Of a DNA stretch of 64,000 nt, positions 29,523 through 40,903 are shown piece after piece. The position numbers and the translations under genes were made by a program. Every line of letters starts with the position of its first letter. Position 1 is the stretch's first letter. The notes under the pieces were generated by a model. It did no database searches. It worked only from the letters and a program-made list of their open reading frames with translations, and was not told where the DNA came from. This DNA comes from Cognatilysobacter xinjiangensis (GTDB taxonomy: Bacteria; Pseudomonadota; Gammaproteobacteria; Xanthomonadales; Xanthomonadaceae): assembly GCF_014651995.1 (NCBI RefSeq), contig NZ_BMXY01000003.1, forward strand, positions 1 through 64,000, given 5' to 3'.

Positions 29523-30494
29523 ATGCACATCCTCGTCTGCGGCGGCGCCGGCTATGTCGGCTCGCACGCCTGCCTGGCGCTCGCGCGCGCCGGCCATGAA
29601 GTCACCGTGCTCGACAACATGCTCACCGGCCACCGCGAGGCGGTGCGCTGGGGCCGGCTGGTCGATGCCGACATCCTCAAGCCCGAGACGCTCGATTCGG
29701 CCTTCGACCGCAAGGTCGACGCCGTCATGCACTTCTGCGCGCGCTCGCTGGTCGGCGAATCGGTCACCGATCCGTACGCCTACTACCAGAACAACGTCAC
29801 CGGCACGGTCAACCTGCTGGAGGCGATGCGCCGCCACGGCGTCGACAGGGTGGTGTTCTCGTCGACCGCCGCGGTGTTCGGCAACCCCGTCAGCGACATG
29901 ATCGACGAGGACCATCCGAAGAATCCGATCAATCCGTACGGCGCGTCGAAGCTGATGGTCGAGCGCGTGCTCGCCGACGCCGCCAATGCCTACGGCCTGC
30001 GCTCGGTCGCACTGCGCTACTTCAATGCCGCGGGCGCCGCCGCGGACGAGGGCATCGGCGAATCGCACGAACCCGAGACGCACCTGATCCCGAATGCGCT
30101 CAAGGCCGCAGCGGGCGAAGGCGCGGGCCTGAAGGTGTTCGGCAACGACTACCCCACGCCCGATGGCACCTGCGTGCGCGACTACGTGCACGTGCTCGAC
30201 CTCGCCGACGCGCACCTGCGCGCGCTCGACTGGATGGACCGCGAGCCCGGCGCGCACCGCTTCAACCTCGGCAACGGCAATGGCTTCTCGGTGCTGCAAG
30301 TGATCGAGGCCGCGCGCAAGGTCACCGGCCGCGACATCCCGTACGAAATCGGCCCGCGCCGCGCCGGCGATCCGCCGGTGCTGGTGGCGTCGAGCGCGCA
30401 GGCGCGCGAAAAGCTGGGTTGGACACCGAAATTCGATCGCATCGAGCCGATCATCGAGACGGCCTGGGCCTGGCACGAGTCGCCGGCGTACTGA
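29523..30494 (+). CDS. galE: UDP-glucose 4-epimerase
   Basis: Interconverts UDP-glucose and UDP-galactose for surface polysaccharide. The 323-residue SDR protein has the NAD-binding motif GGAGYVGSH (7-15), Tyr139-x-x-x-Lys143 in NPYGASK and the SST at 113-115. The late CVRDYVHVLDLADAH is the standard GalE signature. The gene is followed by a strong terminator shared with pip. Confidence 0.94.
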   Translation: MHILVCGGAGYVGSHACLALARAGHEVTVLDNMLTGHREAVRWGRLVDADILKPETLDSAFDRKVDAVMHFCARSLVGESVTDPYAYYQNNVTGTVNLLEAMRRHGVDRVVFSSTAAVFGNPVSDMIDEDHPKNPINPYGASKLMVERVLADAANAYGLRSVALRYFNAAGAAADEGIGESHEPETHLIPNALKAAAGEGAGLKVFGNDYPTPDGTCVRDYVHVLDLADAHLRALDWMDREPGAHRFNLGNGNGFSVLQVIEAARKVTGRDIPYEIGPRRAGDPPVLVASSAQAREKLGWTPKFDRIEPIIETAWAWHESPAY

Positions 30495-30509
30495 TCGCCA
30501 GACGCAAAG

Positions 30510-30541
30510 AAAAAGGGCGAGCCGCGGGGCCCGCCCTTTTT
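30510..30541. terminator. Bidirectional intrinsic terminator between galE and pip
   Basis: A 10-bp perfect stem AAAAAGGGCG/CGCCCTTTTT with a GC-rich loop lies between the convergent stops of galE (30494) and pip (30562). It has A- and T-runs on both sides, so it can end transcription in both directions. Confidence 0.85.
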
Positions 30542-30561
30542 GTCCATCGATCGAACTGCAA

Positions 30562-32415
<1,854 letters not shown>

Positions 32416-33627
32416 CTATGTTACTTCGATCACTGCGGTGGCCGGGCTCGGCGTCGCCGCGGGGAGCGCCGACACGCGGTCACGGCCCTCGTCCTTGGCG
32501 CGATAGAGCGCGGCATCGGCGCGACGCATCGCGGCCTCCCAGCCTTCCTGGCCGCGCACGAGCTCGGTGACGCCGAAGCTCGCGGTGACGCGCTCGCCGG
32601 TCGCGGCGACCGGCGTGTCCGACACGGCGGTCCGCAGTCGCTCGGCGACGGCGACGGCGGCTTCGAGTGCGGTGGATGGCAGCAGCACTAGGAACTCCTC
32701 GCCGCCGAGCCGGAACGCGGTATCGACATCGCGCAGCCCGCCGGCGATGCGCGCGGCGGTCTCGCAGATCACGGCGTCCCCGGCGGCATGCCCATGGGTG
32801 TCGTTGACGGCCTTGAACGCATCGATGTCGAGCATCAGCAGCGACAGCGGCGTGCCGTAGCGCTCGCAGCGCGCCTGCTCGCGCGCGGCGTGCTCGAACA
32901 GCGAGCGGCGGTTGAACAGGCCCGTGAGCGGGTCGCGGTGGACGAGCCGCTGCAGCTCGATCTCCTTGCTGCGGAACATCAGCAGCGCAAGCGCGAGCGT
33001 CAATACGTAGACGAACACCAGGCTGACCACGAAGAACAGGATCTGCGAGGGATCCTTGGCGAACGAGCCCGACAGCCCATCGGTCGCCCAGGCATAGGCG
33101 AAGCGCATCGCGAGGAAGCTGCTGTTGAACACGAAGACCGCGGCCGCCATGCGCTGGAAGCGGCGCACCGGGCTCGGCCAGCGCCACAGCAGCCAGCCCG
33201 CGCAGAGGTCCATCGACATGTAGGTCGCGGACAGCAGCAGCACACGGCTGCGCATCACGTCGCGCATCTCCGGCCAGGTGAGCCCGGCGGCGACCACGGC
33301 CAGTGACAACCCGACCAGCGGGACGATGCCGGAGCGGCGTCCGGTGTAGGTCCGGACACCCGCCAGCAGCAGCCCGTGGGTGAGCGAGATCAGGCCATTG
33401 GCGATCGCGACCACGACCGGCGTCGGCAGGCCGAGGCCGAGGGTGAGGAACAGGTGCCCGAACTGGTGGCCGAGGCCGAAGGAGAGCCCGGCGAGCCCCC
33501 AGTAGACGAGGGCCGCGTCGCGCGTGCCCGCGTAGCGGATGCCGGCCATGGTGCCGGCGAGCAGGAAGCCCGCCAGCCCCGTCACGAAGGCGAGCGTCGC
33601 GGTGTCCAGTTGCCGGATAAGTTCCAT
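32416..33627 (-). CDS. Membrane diguanylate cyclase (GGDEF domain)
   Basis: A 403-residue protein with seven or so N-terminal membrane helices (residues 1-220) and a GGDEF domain carrying GGEEF at 308-312. An I-site RDVD lies at 299-302, exactly five residues upstream, so product inhibition by c-di-GMP is expected. [20 protein letters not shown] is the usual metal-binding region. The start MELIRQLD at 33627 begins the first helix; an upstream in-frame ATG would add unrelated residues. The sensed signal is unknown. Confidence 0.92.
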   Translation of the reverse strand: MELIRQLDTATLAFVTGLAGFLLAGTMAGIRYAGTRDAALVYWGLAGLSFGLGHQFGHLFLTLGLGLPTPVVVAIANGLISLTHGLLLAGVRTYTGRRSGIVPLVGLSLAVVAAGLTWPEMRDVMRSRVLLLSATYMSMDLCAGWLLWRWPSPVRRFQRMAAAVFVFNSSFLAMRFAYAWATDGLSGSFAKDPSQILFFVVSLVFVYVLTLALALLMFRSKEIELQRLVHRDPLTGLFNRRSLFEHAAREQARCERYGTPLSLLMLDIDAFKAVNDTHGHAAGDAVICETAARIAGGLRDVDTAFRLGGEEFLVLLPSTALEAAVAVAERLRTAVSDTPVAATGERVTASFGVTELVRGQEGWEAAMRRADAALYRAKDEGRDRVSALPAATPSPATAVIEVT

Positions 33628-33886
33628 GGCTTCCCCCGAAGGCCAGTACCACCGGCCATGCAAGACGCCTGCCAGCGGGCAGGCGCGGGGCGCGGTGCAG
33701 CCGATCGCGACACGGCAGGCCCGCGGTCGGCCGCGCATCCTGCCAGATCGGCGCAGGCCGCGGCGGGCGCGCCGACGAGCGGACGTCGGGGCCCGGCCGG
33801 TTGATTCGTCGCCGTGCCGGCGGCGGGCCGGAAACGACGACAGGCGGCAGCCGCCGCCCGTCGTGGAAGGTCACCGGGTGGCGCGA

Positions 33887-36571
33887 TCAGCGCCGGGCAA
33901 TGTCCAGCGGCAGGCCCTTGCGGGCCTGCACCTGCGCGGCGCAGAGGCGGATGCCCTCGACGGTCTGCTCGATCTCGCGAGGGCCGCCCTCCACGTTCGC
34001 CATGCGCGGGCTGAACTTCGCCTCCAGCTCCGCGGCCTCCGCCTCGCTGCACATGCCGGCCGCGTACATGCCGACCAGTGCCGCGCCGGCGGGGGCCAGC
34101 CGTGCCTCCAGGTCGGCAAAGTGGCTGTCGATCCATCCGCGCAGCGCCGCGCGACCCGCCGGGTTCGCGGCCTGGCCGCCGATCACCGGGAAGATCTCGT
34201 TGCGGCGTAGCAGGCCCTGCTCGAAGACCAGTGCACGCGCCCGCTCGTCGAGCGCCGGGGCGCCGGTGGCGCCCATCGCGGACAGCAGCTCGCTGCGGGT
34301 CACTGCGTCCTGGCTGGCGCGGAAGTGCTTCTCGGCGGCATCGAAGGCGGGCACCCCGCCCTCCTGCAGCGCGACCACCAGCGCGGTATCGCGCAGGTCG
34401 CGCGGGGCGGCGTCGGCGTGCAGCTGGCCGTCGCCGTCGAGGCCGAGCACCTGCCGGCCCAGACGGCCGAGTTCGGCGCGCACCTTGGCGTCCTTCAGCC
34501 GGATGGCGAACAGCTGCACCAGCGAGCTGCGCAGCAGGGCGTCATCGTCCGGCTCGCCCGCCTTCGGCGCGAGGCCGAGCGCGTCCAGCCGCGGGCGGTA
34601 GATGGCGGCGACCTTCGCGTGGAAGGCGTCGCGGGCCTTGTGGTCGGCGACGAGGTACTCGCTCATCCAGCCGGTCGCGCCCATGCCGGCGGTGGCGGTC
34701 TGGCGCACCTCGGCCGAGGCGAAGCGAGGCAGCGCGGCGAGCAGGTCGGCGGGCTTCAGCGAGCCGGCACCGTAGGCGGCGACGATCGAATCCGCCGCCA
34801 TGCGCTGCTCGCGCTCGTCGAGCGATGCGAATGCGGTATTGAGCGCGGCCTGCCATTTCGGCACGAGCGCGAAGCGGTAGTAGCCCGCGCCGTAGCCGTT
34901 GGGCATGACCCAGGTCGGGCAGCGCGTGGCCTGCGTGAGTTCGACGCGCGCTTGGCGGTCGTGCACCAGCGCCTTCTGCTCGCGCACCGTGGTGCCGTCG
35001 GCATAGCGGATGGTCATCGGCACGCCCCAGCTACCGTCGGCGCCGGCGGTGGAGCCGATCGGGCGGTAGCGCTGCTGGGTGATGCTGAGGGCCGGCACCT
35101 TGCCCGAGCAGTCGACGTCGACCGCGAGATACGGAACACCGGGCTGGTCGATGAAGCTGAAGAACGCCTTCGACACGCCTTCCGGGTCGTCGCTCTGCGC
35201 GGCGAGCGCGGCAATGAGGTCGGCGCTGGTCGCGTTGCCGCGCGCATGCGTCGACAGGTAGTTGCGGATGCCGTCGCGGAACTTGTCCTCGCCGATGTAG
35301 CGCTCGAACATCGCGAGCGTGGCGCCGCCCTTCTGGTAGGTGATGCCGTCGAAGGCGGATTCGATGTCGCGGTAGTCGCGGATCGCCTCGTGGATGCGGC
35401 GCGTCGACGCCAGGCTGTCGGCACCCATGGCGCCGATCGCGCCTTCCAGCAGCCCGCGGTCGGTATGCGCCTGCGGCTGCAGCTGGCCGTGGATCTTGTT
35501 GCCCATCCACGTCGCGAAGCCCTCGTTGAGCCACAGGTCGTCCCACCACTTCATGGTGACGAGGTCGCCGAACCACTGGTGCGCGAGTTCGTGCGCGCTG
35601 GTGCCCCAGAACGACTGGCGACGACCGACGGCCGACGTCTCGTCGGGAAACATCAGTGAATCGCGGTAGGCGATCAGGCCCGGGTTTTCCATCGCGCCGG
35701 CCCAGAAGTCGGGTGCGGCGAGGTTGTCGAGCTTGTCGAATGGATACGGGCTGCCGAAGTAGTCCTCCAGCGCGGTGACGATCGCGGGCGTATTGGCCAG
35801 CGTGTACTTCATCTTCGAGCCCTGACCCGCCGCAGCCACGCCGCGCAGGCGGATCGGCGCGGTGCGTGGGCCGTTCGGCGCGATCGCCGGGCCGTCGACG
35901 ATCTCCCACGGACCCACCGCGAACGCGACGAGGTAGCTCGGCAGCGCCGGCGTGCGTGCGAACGTGACCTTCTTCCAGCCGCCGGCCAGCGGCGTGGCGG
36001 TGCCTTCCAGCGTGTTGGCGACGGCGGTGGCGTCCTGCGGGACGATCAGCGTGATGTCCCACGGTTGCTTGAAACTGGGCTCGTCGAAGCCGGGAAACGC
36101 GGTGCGCGCACCCAGCGGCTCCATCTGCGTCATCACGTAGGCGCGCCCGTCCGGGCTGACCTTGTAGGCGCCCTGCAGCTGCCCGTAGGGCGCTTCGAAG
36201 GCGATGTCGAAGCTGGCCTTGCCGGCCGGCAGCGGTGTCGCGGAAACGAGCCTGAGCACGCCGGAGGGATCGGCTTCGCTGGCCGTGAGCGGAATCGTGC
36301 GCTTGCCGACCGTCGCGCTCGCCTTGGCGATCTTCAGCCCGCGGCCGTGCATCCACACGGTATCCGTGGCTTCGGCGATGTCGGCCTGGATGCGCGTGAC
36401 GCCGCTGAAGCCGGCCTGCTTGGGGTCGATCTTCAGCTCGAGCTGGACCAGCGTCGGCACCACCGTACGCGGCAAGGGGCCGGTCGGGACGGCGGTCTCT
36501 GCGGCCTCTACGGCGCCGATGGCGGCGAGCGAAAGCGCGAGTGCGAGTGCGTGGCGGCGTGGTCGGCGCAT
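33887..36571 (-). CDS. M1 family aminopeptidase, exported
   Basis: An 894-residue zinc aminopeptidase with a signal peptide (ALALALSLAAIGAVEA). It has the exopeptidase motif GAMEN (292-296), the zinc site H327-E-L-A-H331 and Glu350 in LNEGFA, and a C-terminal ERAP1-like helical domain. The signal peptide places it in the periplasm or outside, unlike cytoplasmic PepN. Substrates would be N-terminal residues of peptides. It is divergent from ahpC across 206 bases. Confidence 0.93.
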   Translation of the reverse strand: MRRPRRHALALALSLAAIGAVEAAETAVPTGPLPRTVVPTLVQLELKIDPKQAGFSGVTRIQADIAEATDTVWMHGRGLKIAKASATVGKRTIPLTASEADPSGVLRLVSATPLPAGKASFDIAFEAPYGQLQGAYKVSPDGRAYVMTQMEPLGARTAFPGFDEPSFKQPWDITLIVPQDATAVANTLEGTATPLAGGWKKVTFARTPALPSYLVAFAVGPWEIVDGPAIAPNGPRTAPIRLRGVAAAGQGSKMKYTLANTPAIVTALEDYFGSPYPFDKLDNLAAPDFWAGAMENPGLIAYRDSLMFPDETSAVGRRQSFWGTSAHELAHQWFGDLVTMKWWDDLWLNEGFATWMGNKIHGQLQPQAHTDRGLLEGAIGAMGADSLASTRRIHEAIRDYRDIESAFDGITYQKGGATLAMFERYIGEDKFRDGIRNYLSTHARGNATSADLIAALAAQSDDPEGVSKAFFSFIDQPGVPYLAVDVDCSGKVPALSITQQRYRPIGSTAGADGSWGVPMTIRYADGTTVREQKALVHDRQARVELTQATRCPTWVMPNGYGAGYYRFALVPKWQAALNTAFASLDEREQRMAADSIVAAYGAGSLKPADLLAALPRFASAEVRQTATAGMGATGWMSEYLVADHKARDAFHAKVAAIYRPRLDALGLAPKAGEPDDDALLRSSLVQLFAIRLKDAKVRAELGRLGRQVLGLDGDGQLHADAAPRDLRDTALVVALQEGGVPAFDAAEKHFRASQDAVTRSELLSAMGATGAPALDERARALVFEQGLLRRNEIFPVIGGQAANPAGRAALRGWIDSHFADLEARLAPAGAALVGMYAAGMCSEAEAAELEAKFSPRMANVEGGPREIEQTVEGIRLCAAQVQARKGLPLDIARR

Positions 36572-36673
36572 CGGTCGGGTTCCCCAGGGTGACCCGGGAG
36601 CGTAAGCGGCGGGCCGCCGCTTGCACGCATGACTAAAGTCCTAGGCGCTAGCGTATGGGCGCTACAGCGATCA

Positions 36674-36739
36674 ATATGCACCGCCTATCGACACGATCAT
36701 GTCAATCGATTTGATGGATGCTAGATCGCTGGTTAGCAT
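36674..36739 (+). promoter_or_regulatory. Predicted ahpC promoter with an OxyR-like site
   Basis: TTGATG (36711-36716) is followed after exactly 17 bases by TAGCAT (36734-36739), a good sigma-70 promoter with a start near 36746 and a 32-base leader. Directly upstream, 36674-36710 matches the tetranucleotide spacing of the OxyR consensus (ATAG-N7-CTAT-N7-ATAG-N7-CTAT): ATAT, CTAT, ATCA, CGAT, 12 of 16 bases. The site abuts the -35, the usual place for OxyR activation. An oxyR gene lies 2.5 kb downstream. Confidence 0.45.
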
Positions 36740-36777
36740 GGCCCCCTGTTCAGTTCCCCTCCCACCGGAGTCGTCGC

Positions 36778-37341
36778 ATGTCGCTCATCAACAAGCAGGT
36801 CCCGCCGTTCAAGACGCAGGCCTTCCACAACGGCAAGTTCATCGAGGTCACCGAGAAGAACCTGCAGGGCAAGTGGTCGGTCGTCGTGTTCATGCCGGCC
36901 GCGTTCACCTTCAATTGCCCGACCGAGGTCGAGGACGCCGCGGACAACTACGCCGAGTTCCAGGCCAACGGCGCCGAGGTCTACATCGTCACCACCGACA
37001 CGCACTTCTCGCACAAGGTGTGGCACGAGACCTCGCCGGCCGTGGGCAAGGCGCAGTTCCCGCTGGTCGGCGACCCGACCCACGCCCTCACGAAGGCGTT
37101 CGACGTGCACATCGACGAGGAAGGCCTCGCGCTGCGCGGCACCTTCATCGTGAATCCGGAAGGCGTGATCAAGGCCTACGAGATCCACGACAACGCGATC
37201 GCACGCGACATGAAGGAAGCGCTGCGCAAGCTCAAGGCAGCCAAGTACGTCGCCGAGCACCCGGGCGAGGTCTGCCCGGCCAAGTGGCAGCAGGGCGCCA
37301 ACACGATCAAGCCGTCGCTGGACCTCGTCGGCAAGATCTGA
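36778..37341 (+). CDS. ahpC: Alkyl hydroperoxide reductase subunit C (peroxiredoxin)
   Basis: A typical 2-Cys peroxiredoxin that reduces H2O2 and organic peroxides. The 187-residue protein has the peroxidatic Cys47 in AFTFNCPTE and the resolving Cys166 in [10 protein letters not shown], at the same positions as in E. coli AhpC. The start at 36778 is preceded by CGGAG; an upstream in-frame ATG at 36718 lies within the promoter. ahpF follows 191 bases later, after a stable hairpin. Confidence 0.97.
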   Translation: MSLINKQVPPFKTQAFHNGKFIEVTEKNLQGKWSVVVFMPAAFTFNCPTEVEDAADNYAEFQANGAEVYIVTTDTHFSHKVWHETSPAVGKAQFPLVGDPTHALTKAFDVHIDEEGLALRGTFIVNPEGVIKAYEIHDNAIARDMKEALRKLKAAKYVAEHPGEVCPAKWQQGANTIKPSLDLVGKI

Positions 37342-37348
37342 TTTCGAA

Positions 37349-37376
37349 GGACGCCGGGCGTTCGCGCCCGGCGTCC
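37349..37376 (+). other. Strong hairpin between ahpC and ahpF
   Basis: A perfect 12-bp stem GGACGCCGGGCG/CGCCCGGCGTCC with a TTCG tetraloop starts 8 bases after the ahpC stop and has no T-run. It is likely to stabilise the ahpC 3' end or to reduce readthrough into ahpF, giving more AhpC than AhpF. Confidence 0.6.
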
Positions 37377-37532
37377 GCTTCGAAGGCTGGCGGCAGCGGC
37401 ATCGCGCATGACGCTGCCGCCAGTGTTCGACGCATCGCTCGACGATCGATGCAGGACGGGCGGCCGCCCGTCGTTTCCGCGACGCCGTTCCGCGCGTCGT
37501 GCCCTCCCCTTTCGCGCCACGGAGCCCGAGTC

Positions 37533-39116
37533 ATGCTCGACGACAGCCTCAAGACCCAGCTCTCCGCCTATCTCGAGAAGCTGCAGCAGCCGATCCAGCT
37601 CGTCGCCTCGCTCGACGGGTCCGACGCCTCGCGCGAGCTCGAAGCCCTGCTGCAGGGCATCGCCGCGCTCAACGACAAGGTCGAGTACCTGCGCGCCGAC
37701 GACGATGCGCGCAAGCCGTCGTTCGCCATCGTGCGCGCCGGCACCGACATCGACGTGCGCTTCGCCGGCATCCCGATGGGCCACGAGTTCACCTCGCTGG
37801 TGCTCGCGCTGCTGTGGGTGGGCGGCCATCCGCCCAAGCTCGAGGAAGAGGTGCAGAACCAGGTGCGCGACCTCGAGGGCGAGTTCCGCTTCGAGACCTA
37901 CATGTCGCTGTCCTGCCAGAGCTGCCCGGACACGGTGCAGGCGCTGAACCTGATGAGCGTGCTGAATCCGAACATCAAGCACGTCGCCATCGACGGCGCG
38001 CTGTTCCAGGAAGAAGTCGAGGCGCGCGGCATCATGTCGGTGCCGACGATCTTCCTCAACGGCCAGCCCTTCGACCAGGGCCGCATGACCGTCGAGCAGG
38101 TGCTCGCCAAGCTCGACACCGGCGCGGCCTCGCGCGCGGCCGAGCAGATCGCGAAGAAGGACGCGTTCGACGTGCTCGTCGTCGGCGGCGGCCCCGCGGG
38201 CGCCGCGGCGGCGGTGTATGCCGCGCGCAAGGGCATCCGCACCGGTGTCGCGGCCGAGCGTTTCGGCGGCCAGGTGCTCGACACCATGGCGATCGAGAAC
38301 TTCATCTCGATGTCCTACACCGAGGGCCCGAAGCTCGCGGTCGCGCTGGAGCAGCACGTGCGCGACTACGAGGTCGACGTGATGAACCTGCAGCGCGCGT
38401 CGAAGCTGGTGCCGGCCTCGCAGCCGGGCGGCCTGATCACCGTCGAGCTCGAGAACGGCGCGTCGCTGAAAGCGAGGTCGGTGATCCTGTCGACCGGCGC
38501 GCGCTGGCGGCAGATGAACGTGCCGGGCGAGGAGCAGTACAAGAACAAGGGCGTGGCCTATTGCCCGCACTGCGACGGCCCGCTGTTCAAGGGCAAGCGC
38601 GTGGCGGTGATCGGCGGCGGCAACTCGGGCGTCGAGGCCGCGATCGACCTCGCCGGCATCGTCGCGCACGTCACGCTGGTCGAGTTCGATACGAAGCTGC
38701 GCGCCGACGAGGTTCTGCAGCGAAAGCTGCGCAGCCTGCCGAACGTCGAGATCATCGTGAACGGCCAGACCACCGAGGTGCTGGGCGACGGCGCGAAGGT
38801 GACGGGCCTGGTGGTTAAGGACCGCGCCTCCGGCCAGTCGCGCACCATCGAGCTCGAAGGCGTGTTCGTGCAGATCGGCCTGCTGCCGAACACCGAATGG
38901 CTCAAGGGCAGCGTCGAGCTCAGCCCGCGCGGCGAGATCGTGATCGACGAGCGCGGCGCGACCAGCGTGCCGGGCGTGTTCGCCGCCGGCGACGCGACCA
39001 CCGTCCCGTACAAGCAGATCGTGATCGCGATGGGCGCGGGTTCCACCGCCGCGCTGTCGGCCTTCGACCACCTGATCCGCACCTCGGCGCCCGCCGAACA
39101 GGCCGCGGCCGCGTAA
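37533..39116 (+). CDS. ahpF: Alkyl hydroperoxide reductase subunit F
   Basis: A flavoprotein disulfide reductase that transfers electrons from NADH to AhpC. The 527-residue protein has the N-terminal double-thioredoxin-like domain with C128-Q-S-C131, the FAD motif [12 protein letters not shown], the redox centre C344-P-H-C347 and the NAD motif [12 protein letters not shown]. The Cys positions are within one residue of E. coli AhpF. It lies 191 bases downstream of ahpC and ends before a terminator. Confidence 0.97.
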   Translation: MLDDSLKTQLSAYLEKLQQPIQLVASLDGSDASRELEALLQGIAALNDKVEYLRADDDARKPSFAIVRAGTDIDVRFAGIPMGHEFTSLVLALLWVGGHPPKLEEEVQNQVRDLEGEFRFETYMSLSCQSCPDTVQALNLMSVLNPNIKHVAIDGALFQEEVEARGIMSVPTIFLNGQPFDQGRMTVEQVLAKLDTGAASRAAEQIAKKDAFDVLVVGGGPAGAAAAVYAARKGIRTGVAAERFGGQVLDTMAIENFISMSYTEGPKLAVALEQHVRDYEVDVMNLQRASKLVPASQPGGLITVELENGASLKARSVILSTGARWRQMNVPGEEQYKNKGVAYCPHCDGPLFKGKRVAVIGGGNSGVEAAIDLAGIVAHVTLVEFDTKLRADEVLQRKLRSLPNVEIIVNGQTTEVLGDGAKVTGLVVKDRASGQSRTIELEGVFVQIGLLPNTEWLKGSVELSPRGEIVIDERGATSVPGVFAAGDATTVPYKQIVIAMGAGSTAALSAFDHLIRTSAPAEQAAAA

Positions 39117-39166
39117 GCGCCACCTCGTCCCCCAGCCGCGGCGATCGTCCGAAGCGATCGCGGCGC

Positions 39167-39207
39167 CGAAGGGCCCATGCGCGCCGCGTACGGGCCCTTC
39201 GCTTTTT
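39167..39207 (+). terminator. Intrinsic terminator after ahpF
   Basis: A 10-bp stem CGAAGGGCCC/GGGCCCTTCG is followed by CTTTTT. It separates ahpCF from oxyR, so oxyR needs its own promoter. Confidence 0.85.
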
Positions 39208-39290
39208 CGGCGCCGCATGCGGCATCGACCGCGTGAATCGAACCCGGGTTTTCGATGGCCATCCTGCCGCCCGCGTCCTACCATCCGCGC

Positions 39291-40241
39291 ATGAACCTGC
39301 GTGACCTGAAATACCTCGTCGCCCTCGCCGACCACCGCCATTTCGGCCGCGCGGCGCAGGCGAGCTTCGTCAGCCAGCCGACGCTTTCGACGCAGATCAA
39401 GAAGCTGGAGGACGAGCTGGGCGTGTCGCTGGTCGAGCGCGCGCCGCGCCGCGTGATGCTCACGCCGATCGGCCGCGAGATCGCCGACCGCGCGCGCGGG
39501 ATCATCGCGGAGGTCGAGGCGATGACCGAGCTCGCGCGCCGCAGCCGCGATCCGGAGGCCGGCAGCGTCCGCCTCGGCCTGTTCCCCACGCTCGGCCCCT
39601 ACCTGCTGCCGCACGTGCTGCCGCACATCCGCGAACGCTTCCCGCGGCTGGAGCTGCTGCTGGTCGAGGAGAAGACCGACGCGATCCTGCAGCGCCTGCG
39701 CGACGGCCGCCTCGACGCCGGCATCCTCGCCCTGCCCGTGCACGACGAGCAGCTGCGCGTGGAGCCGCTGTTCGACGAGCCCTTCGTGCTGGCCGCGCCG
39801 AAGTCGCACCCGATCGCCGCGCGCGGCGCGCTCCAGGCCGACGACCTGCACGACGCCGACCTGCTGCTGCTCGAGGAAGGCCACTGCCTGCGCGACCAGG
39901 CGCTCGACGTCTGCCGCCTCGCCGGCGCGGGCGAGCGCGAGGGCTTTCGCGCGACGTCGCTGGAAACGCTGCGGCAGATGGTGGCCGCCGGCGTCGGCAT
40001 GACGCTGCTGCCGATGCTCGCCGTGCAGCCGCCCGTGCCCGCTTCACCGGACGTGGCGTTGCTGCCGTTCGCGGGCGAGCCACCGCATCGGCGCATCGCA
40101 ATGGTCTGGCGGCGCAGTTCGGCGATGGGCGCATTCCTGGAGCGCCTGGCGGCCGAGTTCCGCCGGCTGCCGGATGGCCTGCTGACGCTGCCGTCGACGC
40201 CGAAGAAGGACGCCGCGCCGCGCCGGCGCTGCGCGGGCTGA
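39291..40241 (+). CDS. oxyR: Hydrogen peroxide-sensing LysR-type regulator OxyR
   Basis: A 316-residue LysR regulator with an N-terminal winged helix (FGRAAQASFVSQPTLSTQIK). The redox cysteines are at Cys199 and Cys208 in HCLRDQALDVC, numbered exactly as in E. coli OxyR when the start is MNLRDLKYL at 39291. An ATG 12 codons upstream is less likely. Disulfide formation would activate ahpCF. It stands directly downstream of ahpF beyond a terminator. Confidence 0.95.
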   Translation: MNLRDLKYLVALADHRHFGRAAQASFVSQPTLSTQIKKLEDELGVSLVERAPRRVMLTPIGREIADRARGIIAEVEAMTELARRSRDPEAGSVRLGLFPTLGPYLLPHVLPHIRERFPRLELLLVEEKTDAILQRLRDGRLDAGILALPVHDEQLRVEPLFDEPFVLAAPKSHPIAARGALQADDLHDADLLLLEEGHCLRDQALDVCRLAGAGEREGFRATSLETLRQMVAAGVGMTLLPMLAVQPPVPASPDVALLPFAGEPPHRRIAMVWRRSSAMGAFLERLAAEFRRLPDGLLTLPSTPKKDAAPRRRCAG

Positions 40242-40245
40242 GCGC

Positions 40246-40896
40246 ATGCGCGGCCGCAGCCTCGCCATCCTCGCCGCGATCGTCCTGGCCGGCTGGTGGT
40301 TCTCGCCGGTCGGCCCCGCGCGCCGGTCCGCGCGCGCCGCCGTACCGGTCGGCGAGGTGCACTGCCCCATGCCGCCCACGATCACCGGCGAGCGCCCGCC
40401 GCTGCAGAGCGACGTGCCCGGCGACGTCGGTCCGTTCCGGCTGCAGGCGGCGACGCTCCGGCCGCTTGCCGGTTTCAGCCTGCAGGCGCGCGTACTGTCG
40501 CGGCGCGATTACGAAAGTGGCCGCGAGGCCGATCTCTCGCCCACCGACCTCGCGCTCGGCTGGGGCCGCATGAACGACGACGCGGTGCTCGACCGGCTCG
40601 ACATCTCGCAGTCCGGGCGCTGGTACCACTACCGCTGGTCCGGCGACGCACCGATTCCCGCCGCGGAGATGTTGCGGTCGAGCGCGAACATGCACCTCAT
40701 TCCGGCGAACGAGGCCGTCGCCCGCGCGCTGGATGAGGTCGACACGGACGACCGCGTGCGCATCGACGGCTGGCTGGTGGACGCCGAAGCCGCCGACGGC
40801 TGGCGCTGGCGCAGTTCGCTCTCGCGCGAGGACAGCGGCGACGGCGCCTGCGAGGTGATCTACGTCTGCTCGCTGCGGCGTATCGCCGGCAGCTGA
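40246..40896 (+). CDS. Hypothetical anchored or secreted protein
   Basis: A 216-residue protein of unrecognised family. One hydrophobic N-terminal segment (SLAILAAIVLAGWWF) could be a signal anchor, followed by a soluble beta-rich part with RWYHYRWSGDAPIP and SANMHLIPANEAV and three Cys. It begins 4 bases after the oxyR stop, so it may be cotranscribed with oxyR. The placement is suggestive only; no redox motif is visible. It is convergent with msrA, 7 bases apart. Confidence 0.65.
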   Translation: MRGRSLAILAAIVLAGWWFSPVGPARRSARAAVPVGEVHCPMPPTITGERPPLQSDVPGDVGPFRLQAATLRPLAGFSLQARVLSRRDYESGREADLSPTDLALGWGRMNDDAVLDRLDISQSGRWYHYRWSGDAPIPAAEMLRSSANMHLIPANEAVARALDEVDTDDRVRIDGWLVDAEAADGWRWRSSLSREDSGDGACEVIYVCSLRRIAGS

Positions 40897-40903
40897 AACG
40901 CGA

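Noticed and set aside
32416-33886. A c-di-GMP riboswitch upstream of the diguanylate cyclase
   Set aside because: The 260-base leader is GC-rich with an imperfect hairpin near 33836-33871, but the conserved CACGCACAG-type core of the GEMM-I riboswitch is not present.
37176-39884. A 902-codon minus-strand open frame opposite ahpF and oxyR
   Set aside because: Same cause: GC-rich antisense shadow of three certain genes.
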